In this document: positions 10,001-17,276 of the stretch, piece by piece
How the letters are laid out: each line of letters starts with the position of its first letter
How positions within the stretch are numbered: position 1 is the first letter of the stretch
DNA from: Bacillota bacterium
GTDB lineage: Bacteria > Bacillota > Clostridia > Peptostreptococcales > Anaerovoracaceae
Assembly: GCA_029101005.1 (NCBI GenBank)
Contig: JAQXQE010000020.1
Location: forward strand, 1-58,135
Direction of reading: 5' to 3'
Length of the DNA: 58,135 nucleotides
Notes under the pieces: model-generated
The model's input: only the letters and a program-made list of their open reading frames with translations
Databases searched by the model: none
What the model was told of the DNA's origin: nothing
Translations under genes and position numbers: made by a program

Positions 10001-11478
10001 AGTATTCTGTAAGTGAGCTTCGCCGCGAGGTGCTCTTCGCGGAAGCTGAGGCTTCAAGTTCTGATGACGAGGTGGTTTCAATTCTTCGCAACACTAACCA
10101 CCAGAAAACTCGCGCTAAGAGCACAGATATTGGAATTGCCTACCACAGAATTATGGAATTCGTGGATTTCGAGAGGGCAGTTTCGGAGTCTGGCACGGTT
10201 AATACTGAATATATTCGCGCATCGGTTTCGCATCTTCTTGACTGCGGTGCCATCGATGCGGATGCATACGAGATGCTCGAACTCGGGCACATTGACGCAT
10301 TCTTCGAGTCGCCTCTCGGCTTAAGGGCTGTAGCTGCGGCGAGAAGGGGCAGCCTGCGTAAGGAGAAGCCTTTTACCCTCGTGAGGGAGAAGGATGGCCA
10401 GTCAGTGCTGGTTCAGGGTGTCATCGACTGCTGTTTCGAAGAGGATGGAGAGATGGTGGTCATTGACTACAAGAGCAGCTTCGTTCGCAAGGGCATAGCC
10501 CACGAACTCGAGCTCAAGCGAATTCGCAAGGAGTACGCGGTGCAGCTCGAACTCTATAGTGAGGCTATCGAACAGGGTACCGATCTTAGCGTTAAGGAGG
10601 CGTATCTATACCTCTTCTTATCGGATGAGGCTGTCAGAATTGAGGCGGACGCGACAGCGTCTGCTTGTGCCAGGCTCGGCCGCTTCTGTAGATTAGTTGG
10701 AATGGGGGAGCTTGAGGGCGGCGATGTGTCGGGAGTTGATTCGGAGTCGCGCCGCCTGATTGAGGGTTTGAATTCGGCGTTGGCGTCGGAATTTGGGGTG
10801 TCTGCTGATACTTCGCTTGGCCCTGCGCCTGATGATGATGTGTGGCGCACAATCTCGGATCTGGTTGTGCAGGCTTTTCCTTACGGCCTATACAGAACTA
10901 AGGCGAAGGATCTGGCTCGCCAGATCCATCAGCTCAGATATGTCATCAGTGCTCAGCAGGCTGAGTACGTCCGTGCGATGTACCCGGCTGACTGCGACGA
11001 GGACAGCCTTGCGATGTATTTCGCTGGCCTCGGCGATGAGTGGTCTTCGGAGGAGTCGGACAGACTTCACAACAAGCGCACTGGTGCTTCATCTCGCAAT
11101 CTGCTGAGGCACGAACCGAATATCAAGCTGGTCTGCGAGAATTTCCATTCGGAGTTCATCCTGGACAACGATGGCAATTTCCTCTACATTCTCAATCCGC
11201 TCGGTTCTGAGAATGACATCATCAATGGCTCAAGCTTCAACTACGCACGCGGCAACGACCTCTGGCTCGACGGCGCAGAGAATCCGCTGAGCATCCACGG
11301 TCTGCTCGATGTTCACATCAGCAAGCTTGACCCGGCCTTCCGCCGCAAGGCGCTGAAGGGCTGGTTCTCGCCATCGCTTATGGAATACAAGATCGGCGGC
11401 TTGTGGCTCGCATCCGTCGCTAGGAAGAAGAGATTCAAGACGAAGGTGGAGAGATATAAGGGAGACTGTGTCAAGTAA
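7042..11478 (+). CDS. addA: AddA-like ATP-dependent helicase-nuclease with C-terminal extension
   Basis: A 1478-residue UvrD/RecB-type enzyme. AddA unwinds and cuts DNA ends to load RecA during double-strand-break repair. Seen here: Walker A AAAAGSGKT at residues 24-32, IFIDEYQDTNNIQ as motif II, GDVKQSIYRFR, RIQTIHKSKGLEY, RVLYVAMTRARNKL, and the RecB-type nuclease motif VIDYKS with D1142 and K1144. Known AddA ends about 60 residues after that motif; this one continues about 335, the last 240 forming an unrecognised domain. No addB lies beside it, which is unusual. The start at 7042 matches the family N-terminus SYTDEQKQAI; no Shine-Dalgarno is visible and the frame is open further upstream. 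Confidence 0.88.
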   Translation: MGKISYTDEQKQAIDTLDRSILVAAAAGSGKTAVLIQRIVNIILQGKADVDEMLIVTFTNAAAAEMRTKLSREIRKRMKEDPDSRAMLNEQLDKLFKAYISTFNSFANRIIKEFFYLIDMEPNFRICDETEAIMMKNEAIDQLFEEAFENDNLIEGGSFRDFLRLYSGDRNEDTIKGEIIAAYDKLRTMPDYFEWARNSLSALDMDKETFLKSETGQYLEAECKAAVDKAIVGMEYIQCLFSDEGVEKLYEEKFQSEYDSMIAVRDSLTRDCFDPDILNTVEFVRAPSSVKAAYKDGYAMIKDEVKEVRDAYKKSFLSIRDEFFYPDLETRLEEMRCSGKYTAYYLNLLEAFECRYQAIKKDGGLIDFGDAEHTAARILKDDDVAATLRNRFKYIFIDEYQDTNNIQEALIGRIARADNVFKVGDVKQSIYRFRLAEPAIFQETYREYSDEANADAIAIDLNKNFRCNPRSVDYINAVFEEIMPGYDDAARLYAGVDSCPAEFDFVPEVHVLLNGDQTEYASEEEDEDNLEAMDGEFIEEEADEEIRQLSVVEAEAEYVAAEVGKLLGTEFFDTATGERRKVQARDIVILLRKMKNKGDRYAAALRALDVQTYVEDDENYYDTIEIRQAQSLLMTIDNFKRDVPLIATLHSQIFKFGADELATIRAEHKAMLRESKQSTRNIPYWRAVKWYASYGKDASIQEKLISAIQTLEYWKELSAMMPLSDFIWKVITESDFYLYVGAMSDGSRRQANLRALADRAAAFAKDSIVSLSDFIRYLEILKGRKVDSGQAGMVGKDDDVVRIQTIHKSKGLEYPFVIIAGLGTKFRTDNISKGFMLDTKLGVGLSYVSPDKKFWRATIRQRMMFEKGIRESMEEELRVLYVAMTRARNKLILVGTIKGELQTLLADETGCKCFYELMGSRLSTKFNHLEIADLNREGAYRSRSKASNVIENCMPSESVLADETVAAEVARRLDYSYPTAKLELKAKYSVSELRREVLFAEAEASSSDDEVVSILRNTNHQKTRAKSTDIGIAYHRIMEFVDFERAVSESGTVNTEYIRASVSHLLDCGAIDADAYEMLELGHIDAFFESPLGLRAVAAARRGSLRKEKPFTLVREKDGQSVLVQGVIDCCFEEDGEMVVIDYKSSFVRKGIAHELELKRIRKEYAVQLELYSEAIEQGTDLSVKEAYLYLFLSDEAVRIEADATASACARLGRFCRLVGMGELEGGDVSGVDSESRRLIEGLNSALASEFGVSADTSLGPAPDDDVWRTISDLVVQAFPYGLYRTKAKDLARQIHQLRYVISAQQAEYVRAMYPADCDEDSLAMYFAGLGDEWSSEESDRLHNKRTGASSRNLLRHEPNIKLVCENFHSEFILDNDGNFLYILNPLGSENDIINGSSFNYARGNDLWLDGAENPLSIHGLLDVHISKLDPAFRRKALKGWFSPSLMEYKIGGLWLASVARKKRFKTKVERYKGDCVK

Positions 11479-11517
11479 TAGCTCTGCTCGGAGCAGGAAG
11501 CGTAACGCATAACGACA

Positions 11518-11550
11518 AAAGAAGTGGCGTGGAGCCACTTCTTTGCTTTT
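11518..11550. terminator. Bidirectional terminator between addA and gap
   Basis: AAAGAAGTGGC and GCCACTTCTTT form a perfect 11-bp stem around GTGGA, with T-rich tails in both directions. It serves the converging addA and gap genes. Confidence 0.8.
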
Positions 11551-11560
11551 GCTGAATATT

Positions 11561-12568
11561 CTAGAGGGTGCCCATGTACTTGAGGGTACGGCAGAGCTGG
11601 TGAACGTAGCTCATCTCGTTGTCGTACCACGCAACTACGCGGACGAGGTAGATGTGTGTGCCTGTCTTCTGAACGAGTGTCTGGGTCGCATCGAAAAGGG
11701 AGCCGTAGCTCATGCCGATTATGTCGCTGGATACGATCTCTTCCTCGGTGTAGCCGAATGACTCGGATACTGCGTTGGCCATTGCGGCGTTCAGGGTCTC
11801 GAGGCTTACGCTGTCTGTCTCGTCTTTGAGGGTAGCATCGAGGATGGTGATTGAACCTGATGGAACTGGCACGCGCTGTGCTGAACCGATGAGCTTGCCG
11901 TCGAGCTCTGGAATTACCAGACCGATGGCTTTTGCGGCGCCGGTGCTGTTAGGCACGATGTTGATTGCGCCGGCTCTTGCTCTTCTGAGATCGCCCTTGC
12001 GGTGTGGACCGTCGAGGATCATCTGGTCGCCTGTGTAAGCGTGGATTGTTGTCATGAATCCGGTTCTTACTTCTCTATAGTCAGCGAGGACTTTTGCCAT
12101 TGGCGCAAGGCAGTTGGTTGTGCATGATGCGCCGGAAACGATTGTGTCCTCTGGCTTAAGTGTCTCGTGGTTAACTCCGTATACGATAGTAGGAAGGTCG
12201 TTGCCGGCAGGTGCTGATATCAGAACTTTCTTAGCTCCGGCGTCGATGTGCGCCTGTGACTTCTCTTTCGAGCAGAAGAATCCAGTGCACTCGAGCACTA
12301 CGTCAATCTCGAGTTCCTTCCAAGGAAGCTTCGATGGATCTGGCTCTGCATATACTGGAATAGCCACTCCGTCAACGATGATATTCGACTCATCGCAGCT
12401 GACTGACTTACCGTATCTCTTCTGAACGCTGTCGTTGCGCAGCAGGTAGGACAGCATCTCAGTATTTGTCAGATCGTTAATCGCAACAATCTCAATGCCC
12501 TCCGCCTGGAAAAGCTGCCTGAACGACAATCTTCCGATTCTTCCGAATCCGTTAATAGCAACTCTCAT
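11561..12568 (-). CDS. gap: Glyceraldehyde-3-phosphate dehydrogenase
   Basis: A 335-residue GAPDH catalysing the NAD-linked oxidation of glyceraldehyde 3-phosphate to 1,3-bisphosphoglycerate in glycolysis. The N-terminal INGFGRIGR is the Rossmann loop, the aspartate in AINDL at residues 30-33 favours NAD over NADP, and SGASCTTNC places the catalytic cysteine at residue 149. ATG 12568 has AAGGAGGAG six bases upstream, so I prefer it to an in-frame ATG 19 codons earlier. The gene is monocistronic, with its own promoter and a shared terminator, not in the frequent gap-pgk-tpi-gpmI operon. Confidence 0.95.
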   Translation of the reverse strand: MRVAINGFGRIGRLSFRQLFQAEGIEIVAINDLTNTEMLSYLLRNDSVQKRYGKSVSCDESNIIVDGVAIPVYAEPDPSKLPWKELEIDVVLECTGFFCSKEKSQAHIDAGAKKVLISAPAGNDLPTIVYGVNHETLKPEDTIVSGASCTTNCLAPMAKVLADYREVRTGFMTTIHAYTGDQMILDGPHRKGDLRRARAGAINIVPNSTGAAKAIGLVIPELDGKLIGSAQRVPVPSGSITILDATLKDETDSVSLETLNAAMANAVSESFGYTEEEIVSSDIIGMSYGSLFDATQTLVQKTGTHIYLVRVVAWYDNEMSYVHQLCRTLKYMGTL

Positions 12569-12624
12569 TACATTCTCCTCCTTATTTGAATCTATAATCT
12601 CTAGTCTTTTTGAATCCTGAGACA

Positions 12625-12653
12625 ATTATACTCCTATTGCTCTGTAGTTTGAA
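12625..12653 (-). promoter_or_regulatory. Promoter of gap
   Basis: On the minus strand TTCAAA (12648-12653), 17 bases and TATAAT (12625-12630) form a good vegetative promoter 57 bases before the gap start. Confidence 0.65.
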
Positions 12654-12757
12654 TAGAGAATTTGTGGGATTGTGGGTTTGTGGTATCTGATGTGGTTTTT
12701 GATGCTAGCCGGGTGCGAGCGCGGTGCGGGTGTGGTGCGTGAGGCTAAAATTATGAA

Positions 12758-12778
12758 GGCAACGCGGGTGGCGTTGCC
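12758..12778. repeat. GGCAACGC hairpin, left of element A
   Basis: GGCAACGC and GCGTTGCC flank a five-base loop. The same stem word recurs at 13222-13242 on the other side of element A. Confidence 0.7.
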
Positions 12779-12804
12779 GACTGTTTTGTGAGTGGATTGG
12801 GACT

Positions 12805-13098
12805 GTATCACGAAATTGTGTACGAAATCGCTGAACCCGTTGATGTTTGAGCGATTTGTACACAATGCAAAAAAGCTGCATCAGCGAGTTTGCGCTATTT
12901 GTGAGGGAGGAGGGCTGTTGGGGGCTCGAAATATGTCGATATTTGGTGATGATTGTCGGAGGATCCCGACGAGAGGATTCGAAACTAGCTGACTGGAGGC
13001 GGATTGGTGGCAAATCTGGGAATCAGAAGAAGAGGTTGTGTGTACAGATTGCTTTAGTTTCAAGGGGTTGCGGGAATCTATACACAATTTCGTGATAC
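12805..13098. mobile_element. Element A: 294-bp MITE-like structured repeat
   Basis: The ends are an 18-bp perfect inverted repeat, GTATCACGAAATTGTGTA at 12805-12822 and its complement at 13081-13098, and similarity continues inward for about 20 bases. The sequence GGACT lies immediately outside both ends (12800-12804 and 13099-13103), as a 5-bp target duplication would. Inside are a hairpin at 12815-12866, a 22-base core at 12924-12945 shared exactly with element B, a GTCGG/CCGAC hairpin and another hairpin at 13039-13086. There is no credible coding sequence, so any movement would need a transposase from elsewhere. Confidence 0.7.
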
Positions 13099-13109
13099 GG
13101 ACTTTTTTT

Positions 13110-13163
13110 GATTGTGTATAGGAGGGCGAAATATCAAGGGGTTGCGGGATTTTGGACACAATC
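13110..13163. repeat. Third hairpin unit beside element A
   Basis: ATTGTGT and ACACAAT enclose a loop containing GGGTTGCGGGATTTT, the same loop words as the 13039-13086 hairpin. A matching unit lies in the same relative place after element B (40286-40337). GC-rich repeats (CAATCGGCGCG twice) follow up to 13220. Confidence 0.55.
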
Positions 13164-13221
13164 GGCGCGAAGCGAGGGTGCGCGGGGAGGTCAATCGGCG
13201 CGCGGGGAGTGGCAAATCGGA

Positions 13222-13242
13222 GGGCAACGCGTAGCGTTGCCC
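13222..13242. repeat. GGCAACGC hairpin, right of element A
   Basis: GGGCAACGC and GCGTTGCCC form a 9-bp stem with a GTA loop, repeating the stem word found left of element A at 12758. Confidence 0.7.
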
Positions 13243-13264
13243 TCTAATCAAATAATCAACGCAG

Positions 13265-13292
13265 AAAAAAACAGAAGCCCGAGGGCTTCTGT
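13265..13292 (-). terminator. Terminator of gdhA
   Basis: ACAGAAGCCC and GGGCTTCTGT form a 10-bp stem with a two-base loop. On the minus strand it is followed by a seven-base T run, about 40 bases past the gdhA stop. Confidence 0.85.
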
Positions 13293-13331
13293 TTCTTCTG
13301 TGTTGTGAATTTCTTCGAGAGTCGATTGATC

Positions 13332-14702
13332 TTATACAAGACCCTGAGCCATCATAGCCTTTGCAACCTTCTCGAATCCAGCGATGTTAGCACCCTGTAC
13401 GAGAGCGTTCTTGTCGCCGAAGTACTTCTCACCAGCGTTAGCGCAAGCTGCGTAGATGTTCTTCATGATCTGGTGGAGCTGATCATATACAGCCTGGTGC
13501 TGGAATACTGTGTGACCTGAGTTCTGACCCATCTCGATGCATGATGTAGCAACACCACCAGCGTTAGCAGCCTTAGCTGGACCAACTGCTGTCATGTTCT
13601 CCATGAGGTATGTCAGAGCATCGTTTGTTGTAGGCATGTTAGCTCCCTCGCAGTAGAACTTAGCGCCTGACTCTACGATCTGCTTAGCATGCTCCATGTG
13701 AACGTCGTTCTGCATTGCGCATGGGATGAAGAGGTCAATCTTGCATCCTGTATCCTGAGCTACGCCCCAAGGCTTCTTGCCTGCGAAGAACTGAGCGTTA
13801 GGGAACTTCTCTGCGTAAGGTGCGCAGATGTTCTTTCCTGATGATCTGAGCTCGAGGAGGTATGCGATCTTCTCGTCTGTGCTGATTCCGTCTGGATCGT
13901 AGATGTATCCGTCTGGTCCTGAGATTGTTACGCACTTAGCGCCGAGCTGCTGGAGCTTCCAAGCTGTTCCCCAAGCAACGTTTCCAAAACCTGAGATAGC
14001 AACGTTCTTACCAGCCATCTCCTCGCCGTTAGCCTTGAGCATCTCCTCAGCGTACCATACGATACCGAATCCTGTAGCCTCTGTTCTACCAAGGCATCCG
14101 CCGTACTCGAGTCCCTTACCTGTGAGAACTCCGCCGTCGAATCTGTCAACGATTCTCTTATACTGTCCGAAGAGGTATCCAATCTCTCTTCCGCCTACAC
14201 CGAGGTCACCAGCAGGTACGTCTGTGTAAGGTCCGATATGTCTGTAGAGCTCTGTCATGAATGCCTGGCAGAATCTCATAACCTCAGCGTCTGACTTTCC
14301 GTTAGGATCGAAGTCAGAACCACCCTTACCACCACCGATAGGAAGACCTGTCAGTGAGTTCTTGAAGATCTGCTCGAATCCGAGGAACTTGATGATTCCT
14401 GGGTATACGTTTGGAGCGAATCTCAGACCACCCTTGTAAGGTCCGAGTGCTGAGTTGAACTGGTATCTGTAACCCTTGTTAACCTGTACCTTGCCGTTGT
14501 CGTCAACCCATACTACTCTGAATGTAACACCTCTCTCAGGCTCTGTGAGTCTCTCGAGAAGAGCGCACTCCTCGTACTCTGGGTGTGCATCCATAACTGG
14601 TGCGAGTGATGTGAGAACCTCTTCTACTGTCTGATGGAACTCAACCTCACCTGGGTTCTTCTGCTTACAGAGTTCAATGACTCTCTCAACATAATTTGCC
14701 AT
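13332..14702 (-). CDS. gdhA: Glutamate dehydrogenase
   Basis: The 456-residue protein fits the hexameric small GDH family, which interconverts glutamate with 2-oxoglutarate and ammonia. Visible features are GPYKGGLRF, the catalytic-lysine region LPIGGGKGGSDFDP, PAGDLGVGGREIGYL, and the coenzyme loop AISGFGNVAWG. Overall similarity is to the E. coli GdhA type, usually NADP-linked, but I cannot settle coenzyme choice from sequence alone. AAGGAG lies about ten bases upstream of the ATG. It stands alone with its own promoter, a palindrome at the transcription start and a strong terminator. In an amino-acid-fermenting anaerobe it could run in either direction. Confidence 0.95.
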   Translation of the reverse strand: MANYVERVIELCKQKNPGEVEFHQTVEEVLTSLAPVMDAHPEYEECALLERLTEPERGVTFRVVWVDDNGKVQVNKGYRYQFNSALGPYKGGLRFAPNVYPGIIKFLGFEQIFKNSLTGLPIGGGKGGSDFDPNGKSDAEVMRFCQAFMTELYRHIGPYTDVPAGDLGVGGREIGYLFGQYKRIVDRFDGGVLTGKGLEYGGCLGRTEATGFGIVWYAEEMLKANGEEMAGKNVAISGFGNVAWGTAWKLQQLGAKCVTISGPDGYIYDPDGISTDEKIAYLLELRSSGKNICAPYAEKFPNAQFFAGKKPWGVAQDTGCKIDLFIPCAMQNDVHMEHAKQIVESGAKFYCEGANMPTTNDALTYLMENMTAVGPAKAANAGGVATSCIEMGQNSGHTVFQHQAVYDQLHQIMKNIYAACANAGEKYFGDKNALVQGANIAGFEKVAKAMMAQGLV

Positions 14703-14739
14703 TGGTTTATTCTCCTTCGTTATAACACTATAGTGATGT

Positions 14740-14757
14740 GTGCACGCAAACGTGCAC
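14740..14757 (-). promoter_or_regulatory. Palindrome at gdhA transcription start
   Basis: GTGCACG, four bases, CGTGCAC: a perfect 7-bp dyad starting 8 bases downstream of the gdhA -10 box. Its place at +1 fits a repressor operator or a 5' mRNA hairpin. No regulator can be named. Confidence 0.55.
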
Positions 14758-14764
14758 CAAATAA

Positions 14765-14792
14765 ATCATACCACTAGACAGAAATTTGTCAA
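14765..14792 (-). promoter_or_regulatory. gdhA promoter
   Basis: On the minus strand a perfect TTGACA (14787-14792), 16 bases, and TATGAT (14765-14770) make the strongest sigma-A promoter I see in the window, in line with a highly expressed dehydrogenase. Confidence 0.75.
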
Positions 14793-14893
14793 CCTCGATA
14801 GAGGGGTTTATTCGAATGTCGACAATGTTAATTAATTATCGAGATTTTGAGGGGTGCGAGTTTCGCGGAAGCAAACAAAAGAGGTCAAAATTA

Positions 14894-14902
14894 TGCTACA
14901 AT
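14894..14902 (+). promoter_or_regulatory. Extended -10 promoter of pcrA-ligA
   Basis: TGCTACAAT lies about 32 bases before the pcrA start. The TGn extension compensates for the absence of a clear -35. Confidence 0.45.
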
Positions 14903-14933
14903 AATATGTCATCAAACTTTGAAAGGAGCAGGA

Positions 14934-17264
14934 ATGGATTTCAGCAATCTCAATAGCGAACAGATCAGAGCTGTTAAACATATAGAAGGACCGCTCCTTA
15001 TACTTGCTGGCGCGGGATCCGGCAAGACAACTACGATGACACATCGTATCGCATACATGCTTGAGCAGGGAGTGGATCCAAGGAGCATACTGGCCGTGAC
15101 TTTTACGAATAAGGCGGCAGGAGAGATGCGCTCAAGAGTAGAGAATCTGACGGGCAGCACGAGAGGAATGTGGATTATGACATTCCACGCAATGTGCCTT
15201 AGAATGCTCAGATTCCAGAGCGACAGACTGGGATACAAAGAAGGATTCACAGTATACGATGAGTCGGATAAGAAGGCGCTGATCAAGAGAATCTACAAGG
15301 CGCTCGAGATAGATGAGAAGCAGCATTCCGTATCGGGTAGCATCGCAATGATAAGCAAGTGTAAGGAGCAGGCGATGGACCCGGAGGATTTCAAGTGCGA
15401 GCATGCATATCTTATGCCAGAAGACAAGGTGCACTATGAGGTCTATAAGGCTTATAGGACTGAGATGATGAGCAACAATGCTATGGATTTCGATGACCTG
15501 CTGTGGAATGGAGTGAGACTGCTCGAGGAGAATCAGGATATTCTCGACTATTATAGCGAGAAGTTCAGATACATCATGGTAGACGAGTATCAGGATACCA
15601 ACTATCTGCAGTACAAGCTCATCAAGATGCTAGCGAGCAGACATGGCAATCTCTGCGTAGTCGGAGATGATGACCAGTGCATCTACCAGTGGAGAGGAGC
15701 AGATATCAGGAATATTCTCGACTTCGAGAGTGATTTCAAGAATACAGAGACGATTAAGCTGGAGCAGAATTACCGCTCGGATGCGAACATTCTGGGTCTG
15801 GCGAATTCGGTAATCAAGAATAACAGGGGACGTAAAAGCAAGGCTCTGTGGACCGAGAAGGAAGACGGAGAGAAGATCACATATAAGCAGCTCGATGATG
15901 AGAAACTCGAAGCATGGTATGTGGGCGGAGAGATTGAGCGCTGGCGCGAGCAGGGATATAACTACAGAGATTGTGCGGTGCTGTATCGTAAAAATGCGCA
16001 GTCGAGACCATTCGAAGAGAAGTTCTCATTCAGAAGAATCCCGTATAGAGTGCTCGGCGGCACCAAGTTCTACGACCGCAAGGAGATCAAGGATGTCACA
16101 TCATATCTGAGACTCGTAGAGAATCCGGACGACGATGTGGCAATGCTGAGAGTAATCAACGAGCCGAAGAGAGGTATGGGACCGAAGGCAATCAGCGGTA
16201 TCACCAATTACGCGAAGGCGTATGACATAAGCGTGTATGCGGCGCTTTGTGAGCCGCAGGTTAGAGCGACGCTTTCGAGAAAAAGTGCGGCGCTTGTCGA
16301 GGATTTCCTGCAGATGATACAGGATATCCGAGGAGAGAGGGATAACCTCACGATCGAGGATATCTACGACAACATACTCAATCGCTCAGGTTACCTCAAG
16401 GCGCTTGAGGATGCGAATACGATTGAGGCAGATGGTCGAATCGAGAACATTATGGAATTCAAGTCTGCTATCAAGGAGTTCGAGAAAGGACTCGAAGATG
16501 GCAGTATTCAGGAGATGCAGGAAGAGCTGGCAGCAGAGAAAGCTGCACTGCTCGGCGAAGGACTTGCGGCGGAAGAGCCAAGCCTGCTGGCTTGTTTTCT
16601 CGAAAGAATAACGCTGATGGCGGAGATCGATAACCACGACGCGGAGGAGGATGCGGTAACGCTGATGACACTGCACAGCGCGAAGGGACTGGAGTTCCCG
16701 ATCGTGTTCATGCCGGGTATGGAGCAGGGCGTTTTCCCGGGACCAGCGGCTGCAGAGGACGCTGTGATGGAAGAAGAGCGAAGACTCTGCTACGTTGGAA
16801 TCACAAGAGCGATGAAGAAGCTCTACCTGACCAGCGCAAGAACGAGAATGCTCTACGGTAGGACAGACTACACCGTGGAATCGCCGTTCCTCGAGGAGAT
16901 GGACAAGGAACTGCTTGACGGCGACAAGCTGATGAGCGAACGCAAGATTAAAGGTGGTGGCTTCGACGGCGAGGGCGGACTGTACGGAGAGTATTTCTTC
17001 GGCAAGAGAACGCTTGGAACAGCAGACGGCTACAGCGGTGCGCCTAAGGGCAAGCCTTTCGACAGCCTGAAGCAGTCTACACTTGAGACGAAGGAGAAGA
17101 TTGCGGAGTCGCAGGATTTCGAGATTGGAGACACACTCAAGCATCCGAAGTTCGGCGAAGGGCTGCTGATTGAGCAGGATGCGAAGACCCTGTCGATCAT
17201 GTTCGACTCGGTTGGAATGCGCAAGATAGCCAAGGGCTATGTCAAGATAGAGAAGATTAATTAG
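14934..17264 (+). CDS. pcrA: ATP-dependent DNA helicase PcrA/UvrD
   Basis: A 776-residue superfamily 1A 3'-5' helicase used in repair, in replication of rolling-circle plasmids and in clearing RecA from DNA. Walker A AGAGSGKT is at residues 25-32, VDEYQDTNYLQ is motif II, GDDDQCIYQWRGAD is motif III, TLHSAKGLEFP is motif V and YVGITRAMKKL is motif VI. The C-terminus has the Tudor-like segment EIGDTLKHPKFGEGLL found in PcrA, a contact site for RNA polymerase in related bacteria. GAAAGGAGCAGGA marks the start. ligA follows twelve bases on, the normal Firmicutes pairing. Confidence 0.95.
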   Translation: MDFSNLNSEQIRAVKHIEGPLLILAGAGSGKTTTMTHRIAYMLEQGVDPRSILAVTFTNKAAGEMRSRVENLTGSTRGMWIMTFHAMCLRMLRFQSDRLGYKEGFTVYDESDKKALIKRIYKALEIDEKQHSVSGSIAMISKCKEQAMDPEDFKCEHAYLMPEDKVHYEVYKAYRTEMMSNNAMDFDDLLWNGVRLLEENQDILDYYSEKFRYIMVDEYQDTNYLQYKLIKMLASRHGNLCVVGDDDQCIYQWRGADIRNILDFESDFKNTETIKLEQNYRSDANILGLANSVIKNNRGRKSKALWTEKEDGEKITYKQLDDEKLEAWYVGGEIERWREQGYNYRDCAVLYRKNAQSRPFEEKFSFRRIPYRVLGGTKFYDRKEIKDVTSYLRLVENPDDDVAMLRVINEPKRGMGPKAISGITNYAKAYDISVYAALCEPQVRATLSRKSAALVEDFLQMIQDIRGERDNLTIEDIYDNILNRSGYLKALEDANTIEADGRIENIMEFKSAIKEFEKGLEDGSIQEMQEELAAEKAALLGEGLAAEEPSLLACFLERITLMAEIDNHDAEEDAVTLMTLHSAKGLEFPIVFMPGMEQGVFPGPAAAEDAVMEEERRLCYVGITRAMKKLYLTSARTRMLYGRTDYTVESPFLEEMDKELLDGDKLMSERKIKGGGFDGEGGLYGEYFFGKRTLGTADGYSGAPKGKPFDSLKQSTLETKEKIAESQDFEIGDTLKHPKFGEGLLIEQDAKTLSIMFDSVGMRKIAKGYVKIEKIN

Positions 17265-17276
17265 AAGGTAAGAAGT

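Noticed and set aside
12805-13098. Elements A-C as CRISPR-like or retron arrays
   Set aside because: The units are inverted hairpins rather than regularly spaced direct repeats, and no reverse transcriptase or cas gene is adjacent.
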